From assembly GCF_021496665.1 (NCBI RefSeq), contig NZ_CP071246.1:1302001-1366000 (forward strand): DNA of 64,000 bases, read 5' to 3'. The stretch's first letter is position 1. Each line of letters starts with the position of its first letter. The position numbers were made by a program, and so were the translations under genes. This DNA is from Corynebacterium sp. CNCTC7651 (GTDB lineage: Bacteria > Actinomycetota > Actinomycetes > Mycobacteriales > Mycobacteriaceae). The notes below the pieces were generated by a model. That model searched no databases, was not told the origin of the DNA, and saw only the letters and a program-made list of their open reading frames with translations. Of the stretch, positions 62,694 to 64,000 are shown piece after piece.

Positions 62694-63083
62694 CTACGCT
62701 TCCGCGGCGGCCGGGGCGGTGGTTGCAAGCTCCTCATTCAGCTCCGGCAGCGACATGTTTGCCACGGCTTCAAACAGCACCTCCGCCACCGTGGCATCAA
62801 GTGCCTGACAGATGGAGGCCAGCACCTCAGAGGACACTTCTTTCCGCCCGCGCTCCAGTTCAGAAAGGTAGCCGGGCGAGACCAACGCCGCGCTGGCGAG
62901 GTCGGGCAGCGTCATGCCCTTGTCCGCGCGATAAGCGCGCAGAGACATGCCGAGCGCCTCGCGCATCAGCGGTTCGCGCTGAGCATGCTTGCGCGCAGCC
63001 AGAGATTGTCCAGCCGTGCCGAGGGCGTTGGCCGGGACTGGGCGGTGAGCCGGGATATCGCGGAGCACTGTTGTAGTTACCAT
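62694..63083 (-). CDS. clgR: Transcriptional regulator ClgR
   Basis: A 129-aa XRE-type regulator. The helix-turn-helix is GMTLPDLASAALVSPGYLSELERGRKEVSSEVLASICQAL. In corynebacteria ClgR activates clp protease and stress genes and is itself degraded by Clp. The Ala-rich C-terminus (APAAAEA) fits such turnover. The ATG at 63083 follows GGAGAC; an in-frame GTG is one codon upstream. cinA lies 15 bp upstream on the same strand. Confidence 0.93.
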   Translation of the reverse strand: MVTTTVLRDIPAHRPVPANALGTAGQSLAARKHAQREPLMREALGMSLRAYRADKGMTLPDLASAALVSPGYLSELERGRKEVSSEVLASICQALDATVAEVLFEAVANMSLPELNEELATTAPAAAEA

Positions 63084-63098
63084 CACGTCTCCTAACGG

Positions 63099-63656
63099 TT
63101 ATCGGTTGGCATTTGTTCCATCTTGGTTCTGCACCGCGGTCAACGCCCCGCGCAGGGCCGCCTCCACCGCTGCGGCACGGATTGCGTTCCGGTCGCCGGC
63201 GAGGACTCGGACGGGCTCCGGGGAGCCGTCGATAAGCGTGAAGCGCCCGAGCGCGGTGGGGACGAGTTCTGCGGCCGCGGAGGACGCCGTCCAGTGCGGG
63301 CCGGCAAGCCCAATCCAGACCTCCCCCACCGGGTGCCCGTCCTGCGGATCCGGCCCCGCGACACCGGTCAGCGCCACCGCCCAGTCCGCCCCGCACGCCG
63401 CACGCGCACCGCGAGCCATCTCCCGGGCCACCGCAGGCGAGACTGGACCGCACTCTTCGAGCACATGCTTATCGACGTTCGCCAGCCCCACCTTCACGTC
63501 CGTCGCATACGTAATCAGCCCGCCGCGCAATACGTCGGAGGCGCCGGGGACGCTGGCGAGGGTGGCAGCAGCCAAGCCCGCGGTCAAAGACTCGCAAAAG
63601 GCGATGGTCTGCCCGTGGGCGCGGAGCTCATCAATCAGCGTGTTCGCGGTACTCAT
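63099..63656 (-). CDS. cinA: CinA C-terminal-type nicotinamide-nucleotide amidohydrolase
   Basis: A 185-aa protein equal to the C-terminal CinA domain only, the usual actinobacterial form. Signature segments are TIAFCESLTAGLAAATLASVPGASDVLRGGLITYATDVK, GPVSPAVAREMARGAR and VALTGVAGPDPQDGHPVGEVWIGL. It deamidates NMN in pyridine nucleotide salvage. It overlaps pgsA by 4 bp. Confidence 0.92.
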   Translation of the reverse strand: MSTANTLIDELRAHGQTIAFCESLTAGLAAATLASVPGASDVLRGGLITYATDVKVGLANVDKHVLEECGPVSPAVAREMARGARAACGADWAVALTGVAGPDPQDGHPVGEVWIGLAGPHWTASSAAAELVPTALGRFTLIDGSPEPVRVLAGDRNAIRAAAVEAALRGALTAVQNQDGTNANR

Positions 63657-64000
63657 TTGTTCACTTTCTCTGCGTCAACGAGGTACTGGATGCCGGTGAC
63701 CACGGTGACAGCCGCGGCGAGGATCATCACCACAAGCGTGGGGACGTCCATCCAGGCCGGCAGCGGGCAGAGGTACATGGCCACACCGACGGTCTGTAGG
63801 ACGGTCTTGAGCTTGCCGCCCTTCGACGCCGGGACAACCTTGCCCTGCCGCAGCATCCACATGCGCCAGAAAGTAATGCCCAGTTCGCGGATGATGATCA
63901 TCACGGTGATCCACACCGGCAAGGTGGAGGCGATGTTCAGGCTCACCAGCGCCGTAATCATCAGCGCCTTGTCCGCGATGGGGTCCGCGATCTTGCCAAA
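63653..64000 (-). CDS. pgsA: CDP-diacylglycerol-glycerol-3-phosphate phosphatidyltransferase PgsA, 5' end outside window
   Basis: The visible C-terminal 115 residues begin FGKIADPIADKALM, the second half of the CDP-alcohol phosphotransferase motif (G-x3-D-x3-D). Membrane helices follow (VWITVMIIIRELGITFWRM, VVMILAAAVTVVTGIQYLV). The Arg-Glu of the family is in IIIRELG. It makes phosphatidylglycerol phosphate. It is first in the pgsA-cinA-clgR-pspA series. Confidence 0.92.
   Translation of the reverse strand, partial: FGKIADPIADKALMITALVSLNIASTLPVWITVMIIIRELGITFWRMWMLRQGKVVPASKGGKLKTVLQTVGVAMYLCPLPAWMDVPTLVVMILAAAVTVVTGIQYLVDAEKVNK

Noticed and set aside
1..64000. tRNA, rRNA or riboswitch genes
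   Set aside because: I found no cloverleaf-like sequence, rRNA segment or known riboswitch core by eye; short structured RNAs could have been missed without covariance searches.

Overview
The window is 64 kb of chromosome from a high-G+C actinobacterium, almost certainly a Corynebacterium. The evidence is the corynebacterial gene orders (nrdR-divS-like-lexA; DUF3046-recA-recX-miaB; clgR-pspA near cinA-pgsA; bioY-bioM-bioN), a sia/nan/nag sialic acid cluster of corynebacterial type with a permease-ATPase fusion, and many genes whose -10 box lies 7-8 nt before an ATG/GTG (leaderless mRNAs). Species cannot be fixed from the sequence alone.

Layout. 1-5255: PAC2 protein (5' end outside the window), DUF3516-type RNA helicase, DadA-like flavoprotein, VOC protein. 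5356-7644: peroxide defence (ahpC-ahpD divergent from oxyR). 7670-13458: hrpA, then nrdR, a divS-like gene and lexA. 13549-18398: fructose/PTS block: a DeoR/SugR-like regulator broken by an internal deletion, fruK, ptsF, a parDE toxin-antitoxin cassette between exact 23-bp direct repeats made from the ptsF 3' end, and ptsH. No ptsI is present. 18431-19813: uracil permease. 19830-31031: complete sialic acid and amino sugar cluster: nanA, siaI-siaG-siaF-siaE ABC importer, nanR, nanE, nanK, nagA, nagB. Palindromes of similar sequence lie in the two divergent promoters. 31038-40503: hflX, two unknowns, dapF, miaA, an extradiol-dioxygenase-like protein, DUF349 and GNAT proteins, and membrane proteins. 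40551-46034: a visibly lower-G+C block for short-chain acyl/ketoacid use (AtoE transporter, OB-fold protein, thiolase, CoA transferase A/B, PucR regulator) sitting next to miaB. 46100-51984: miaB, recX, recA, DUF3046, and the biotin importer bioYMN with a BioQ-type operator. 52018-61528: a secreted-protein and mobile-DNA region. 61737-64000: pspA, clgR, cinA and pgsA (5' end outside the window).

The most unusual part is 52-61.5 kb. A large secreted lamin-tail-domain (LTD) gene is cut by an intact 1441-bp IS256-family element with an 8-bp target duplication. Removing the element and one duplication restores a single frame of 1219 codons. A second, otherwise identical-looking copy, inverted and carrying a 1-bp transposase deletion, sits inside an IS3-like element, again with an 8-bp duplication. 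The LTD protein and a 167-aa neighbour share signal peptide, a C-terminal two-helix hydrophobic module and about 90 nt of 5' leader, so they look like members of one secreted family. The LTD gene also carries four 93-bp near-perfect tandem repeats.

How the genes work together: SiaEFGI imports sialic acid; NanA, NanK, NanE, NagA and NagB turn it into fructose-6-phosphate and pyruvate. PtsF, HPr and FruK import and phosphorylate fructose. LexA very likely controls recA, its own gene and the divS-like gene.
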